Positions 33,722-35,770 of a stretch of DNA of 35,770 bases are shown here, one piece after another (the first letter of the stretch is position 1; each line of letters starts with the position of its first letter). Both the position numbers and the translations under genes were made by a program. This DNA is from Ignavibacteria bacterium. Lineage in GTDB: Bacteria > Bacteroidota > Ignavibacteria > Ignavibacteriales > Melioribacteraceae. The stretch lies in NCBI GenBank assembly GCA_012719345.1, contig JAAYAN010000110.1, positions 1 through 35,770 of the forward strand, given 5' to 3'. The notes under the pieces are model-generated. The model was not told the origin of the DNA and did not search any database. It saw only the letters and a list, made by a program, of their open reading frames with translations.

Positions 33722-34651
33722 TTATTGCCCCTTTTTATAAGTTTCTGCTATAACTCCGGCTGCGTTTTTCAAGTCGTTTTCTTCGTTTATTTCTATCCAT
33801 TTTATTCTTTCATCTTTTCGGAACCAGGTCATTTGTCTTTTTGCATAACGGCGGGTGTTCCTTTTTATCAGTTCTGCCGCCCTTTCGAGTGTAATTTTAT
33901 TCTCTATAAATTCAATAATTTCCTTATAGCCGACTGTGTTCAATGCGTTAAGTTTTGTATTATATCCATCGTTAAGAATTTCCTGAACTTCGTTAACCAA
34001 TCCTTCGTTAATCATCTTATCTGTTCGTTCTTCTATCATTTTGTAAAGGACATCCCGCTGCCATAAAAGACCGAATTGCAAAAATTGAAAGTCCGTTTTA
34101 GGCTTTTGAATGCTATGAAAATACCAAATTGGTTTTCCGCTGATATGAAGAACTTCCAAGGCTCTCATAACCCTTTTCCAGTTTGAGGGCAGCATTTTTT
34201 GCGCACCTGCGAAATCTTTTTCTTTTAAAATATTATAAAGATATTCATTTCCGAATTTATTCCGCAAACCGTGCAGTTCGTTTCGATATTCTTCATCTTT
34301 ATCAACATCATCTGATATTCCGTCAATCAGTGCTTTTATATAAAGTCCCGAACCTCCGGCAACAATAGGAATTTTATTATCTTTTAATATTTCCCTTATT
34401 TTTTCTTCGGCAGCTTTTTCGAAAATGCTGATATTAAAGTCTTCATCTGGATTATGAGAATCAATAAAATGATGTTTCACTTTTTGTAATATTTCCGACG
34501 ACGGTTTTGCTGTACCGATATTCATTTTTTTATAAACTTGGCGGCTGTCTGCGGAAACAACTTCGATATTAAGTATTTCCGAAAGATAAATGCAAAGCTG
34601 TGTTTTTCCGGAACAAGTAGGACCGACAATGACAATTACTTTTCTTTCCAC
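33722..34651 (-). CDS. miaA: tRNA dimethylallyltransferase
   Basis: A 309-residue MiaA that adds a dimethylallyl group to adenosine 37 of tRNAs reading UNN codons. Seen: the P-loop VIVGPTCSGKTQLCIYLS, VVSADSRQVYKKMNIGTAKP, HHFIDSHNPDEDFNISIFEK, the VAGGSGLYIKALIDG loop and the C-terminal YAKRQMTWFRKDERIKWIE. GTG start at 34651, overlapping the last codons of pcm by 16 bases. The gene precedes prfB by 79 bases. Confidence 0.95.
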   Translation of the reverse strand: MERKVIVIVGPTCSGKTQLCIYLSEILNIEVVSADSRQVYKKMNIGTAKPSSEILQKVKHHFIDSHNPDEDFNISIFEKAAEEKIREILKDNKIPIVAGGSGLYIKALIDGISDDVDKDEEYRNELHGLRNKFGNEYLYNILKEKDFAGAQKMLPSNWKRVMRALEVLHISGKPIWYFHSIQKPKTDFQFLQFGLLWQRDVLYKMIEERTDKMINEGLVNEVQEILNDGYNTKLNALNTVGYKEIIEFIENKITLERAAELIKRNTRRYAKRQMTWFRKDERIKWIEINEENDLKNAAGVIAETYKKGQ

Positions 34652-35274
34652 CCGTCTTTACCGATTAGTGGAACAAACGCAAAATTCGGCACCTCAATCA
34701 ACTTGAAATCGGTTTCGCTTAGTTTTGTGTAAATCTGTAAAGTCTGCCCCTGCCTGTCGCCAACAGGAATAACCAATCTGCCGTTTACTGCCAATTGTTT
34801 TTTTAAGGCAGGCGGAACAACTGGACCTCCGGCGGTTACAATTATTCCATCGAAAGGAGCGTATTCATTCCAGCCGATAGTACCGTCGCCGCAGCGCATC
34901 ATCGCTCTTACTTTTAATTCATCAAAAAGCTTTTGTGTTTTGAAGAATATTTTCTCGTTGCGTTCAATAGTGTAAACCTTCATACCCATTTCTGCCAAAA
35001 TTGCAGCTTGAAAACCTGAGCCGGTTCCAATCTCCAGAACTTTTGAATCAGGAAAAAGATCAAGAGCCTGTGTCATAAAAGCTACAGTATAAGGCTGCGA
35101 AATTGTCTGCCCGTAACCGATTGGCAAAGCAGTATCAACATACGAATGATGTTTCATAACATCCGGCACAAACAAATGCCGCTGAACTTTACGAAATGCC
35201 GAAAGCACATCTTCATCGGAGATGCCTTTGTTTTTCAGTTTTTCTGCCAGTTCGTTTCGTTCGTTTTCGTACAT
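34636..35274 (-). CDS. pcm: Protein-L-isoaspartate O-methyltransferase
   Basis: A 212-residue SAM-dependent methyltransferase that repairs isoaspartyl residues in damaged proteins. Seen: VDTALPIGYGQTISQPYTVA, FMTQALDLFPDSKVLEIGTG with GSGFQAAILAEMG (SAM-binding motif I), YTIERNEKI (motif post-I), DGTIGWNEYAPFDGIIVTAG and PPALKKQLAVNGRLVIPVG. Start ATG at 35274. It is the first gene of the run pcm-miaA-prfB. Confidence 0.93.
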   Translation of the reverse strand: MYENERNELAEKLKNKGISDEDVLSAFRKVQRHLFVPDVMKHHSYVDTALPIGYGQTISQPYTVAFMTQALDLFPDSKVLEIGTGSGFQAAILAEMGMKVYTIERNEKIFFKTQKLFDELKVRAMMRCGDGTIGWNEYAPFDGIIVTAGGPVVPPALKKQLAVNGRLVIPVGDRQGQTLQIYTKLSETDFKLIEVPNFAFVPLIGKDGWKEK

Positions 35275-35421
35275 ACTATAATTTATTTTTTACGTGGTAA
35301 AGATACGAAAAAAGCAATTTTGAATTGTGAATTTTTAATTTTGATTGTTGAATTATAACAGCATATAAAATTAACCTTTATGCAAATGGTTTGTAATCCG
35401 GTTACTTTTTCTTTCATAAAC

Positions 35422-35443
35422 AAAAACCCGGCATTTGCCGGGT
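35422..35443 (-). terminator. Rho-independent terminator after the T9SS cargo gene
   Basis: ACCCGGC/GCCGGGT hairpin (35426-35432 with 35437-35443, loop ATTT), followed on the minus strand by five T (35426-35422). It lies 37 bases downstream of the end of the sorting-domain gene and upstream of pcm. Confidence 0.85.
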
Positions 35444-35479
35444 AACAATAATTCTTAATTTTTAATTATTACTTCTTAA

Positions 35480-35770
35480 TTATTTCAGCAGCATCATTTT
35501 CTTCACGGCTGTGTAACTGCCGGCTTCCAGACGATATATGTAAACGCCGGAAGCAAACTGCGAACCATCAAATTTAACTTCGTAAAATCCCGCCTCCTGG
35601 TTTTGGTTTACAAGCGTGGCTGTTTCCTGTCCGAGGATGTTGAAGATTTTTAGTGACACTGACCTCACCCCCGACCCCTCTCCTTTTAAAGGCGAGGGGA
35701 GTGAATATTTTATTGTTGTTACGGGGTTGAACGGATTCGGGTAGTTTTGTTCTAACGAAAATACATCCGG
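35480..35770 (-). CDS. C-terminal part of a type IX secretion cargo protein (T9SS type A sorting domain)
   Basis: The last 96 codons of a gene that continues past the right edge. The sequence is the Ignavibacteria-style sorting domain: FSLEQNYPNPFNPVTTIKYS, then SVSLKIFNILGQETATLVNQ, GFYEVKFDGSQFASGVYIYR and the final AVKKMMLLK. This C-terminal signal sends the protein through the type IX system across the outer membrane, where it is removed or anchored. Between IKYS and SVSLKIF lies LPSPLKGEGSGVR, encoded by a palindromic repeat and longer than the short linker usually found there. The passenger domain lies outside the window. Confidence 0.92.
   Translation of the reverse strand, partial: PDVFSLEQNYPNPFNPVTTIKYSLPSPLKGEGSGVRSVSLKIFNILGQETATLVNQNQEAGFYEVKFDGSQFASGVYIYRLEAGSYTAVKKMMLLK
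35675..35699. repeat. 25-base near-perfect palindrome inside the T9SS sorting domain
   Basis: CCCCTC at 35675-35680 and GAGGGG at 35694-35699 flank an almost palindromic core (CCTTTTAAAGG), giving an extended inverted repeat with a mismatch on each side. It is read in frame and encodes part of PSPLKGEGSGV. It has the look of a dispersed palindromic repeat, but only one copy is visible in this window. Confidence 0.7.

Noticed and set aside
1-35770. CRISPR array, insertion sequence, integron or toxin-antitoxin module
   Set aside because: No regularly spaced repeats, transposase or integrase motifs, or paired small toxin/antitoxin genes were found on either strand by eye.

Overview
The window looks like a chromosomal core segment of a low-GC (by eye in the mid-30s percent), Gram-negative, largely anaerobic bacterium of the Bacteroidota/Chlorobiota superphylum, most likely an Ignavibacteria-type organism. 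The evidence is a type IX secretion sorting domain with the NYPNPFNP signature at the right edge, a LolC/LolE/LolD lipoprotein exporter, a BamD-like lipoprotein, a beta-barrel outer-membrane protein, and two ferredoxin-type 2-oxoacid oxidoreductases. The lineage is inferred from protein style, not from a marker gene. I see no prophage, insertion sequence, integrase or CRISPR array.

Layout. 1-5786 (minus): an EF-G-like GTPase (partial), a YtxH/DUF948 envelope pair, NADP isocitrate dehydrogenase, a flippase-like membrane protein, Maf, a small secreted protein and a MATE transporter. 5914-6465 (plus): a two-headed helix-turn-helix regulator, followed by an AT-rich orphan gene (6643-7032, minus). 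7169-12712 (minus): a six-gene aryl-acid/aromatic amino acid operon (iorA, iorB, paaK, an ACT-domain protein, a PaaI-type thioesterase, an aminotransferase). 12827-17614 (minus): a DUF58 protein, a TPR lipoprotein, a degenerate radical-SAM-like protein, LD-carboxypeptidase, a beta-barrel protein and an acyltransferase. 17694-18162 (minus): four tRNA genes with a candidate promoter and a terminator. 18295-21427 (plus): lolC-lolE-lolD. 21424-30278 (minus): leucyl aminopeptidase, NrnA-type phosphoesterase, KorB/KorA, DsbD, NAD synthetase. 30496-31832 (plus): a PspC/toast-rack membrane-stress pair. 31834-35274 (minus): pcm, miaA, prfB, a cyclic-nucleotide-binding protein and a one-domain alkyltransferase. 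35480-35770 (minus): the C-terminus of a T9SS cargo protein.

How it fits together. Isocitrate dehydrogenase and KorAB are consecutive TCA steps and could run oxidatively or reductively. The ior/paaK operon can either degrade aromatic amino acids to aryl-acetyl-CoA and aryl acids or, in reverse, fix CO2 onto aryl-acetyl-CoA to make aromatic amino acids.

Most worth a second look: (1) a protein at 14373-15134 that aligns by eye with the HydE/BioB radical-SAM fold but has lost the cluster cysteines; (2) a prfB programmed frameshift whose in-frame stop is UAA instead of the usual UGA; (3) an ACT-domain gene with no ATG/GTG/TTG at its natural start; (4) a palindromic repeat read in frame inside the T9SS domain; (5) an IorA without its ferredoxin domain. 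All work was by eye; no searches were run.
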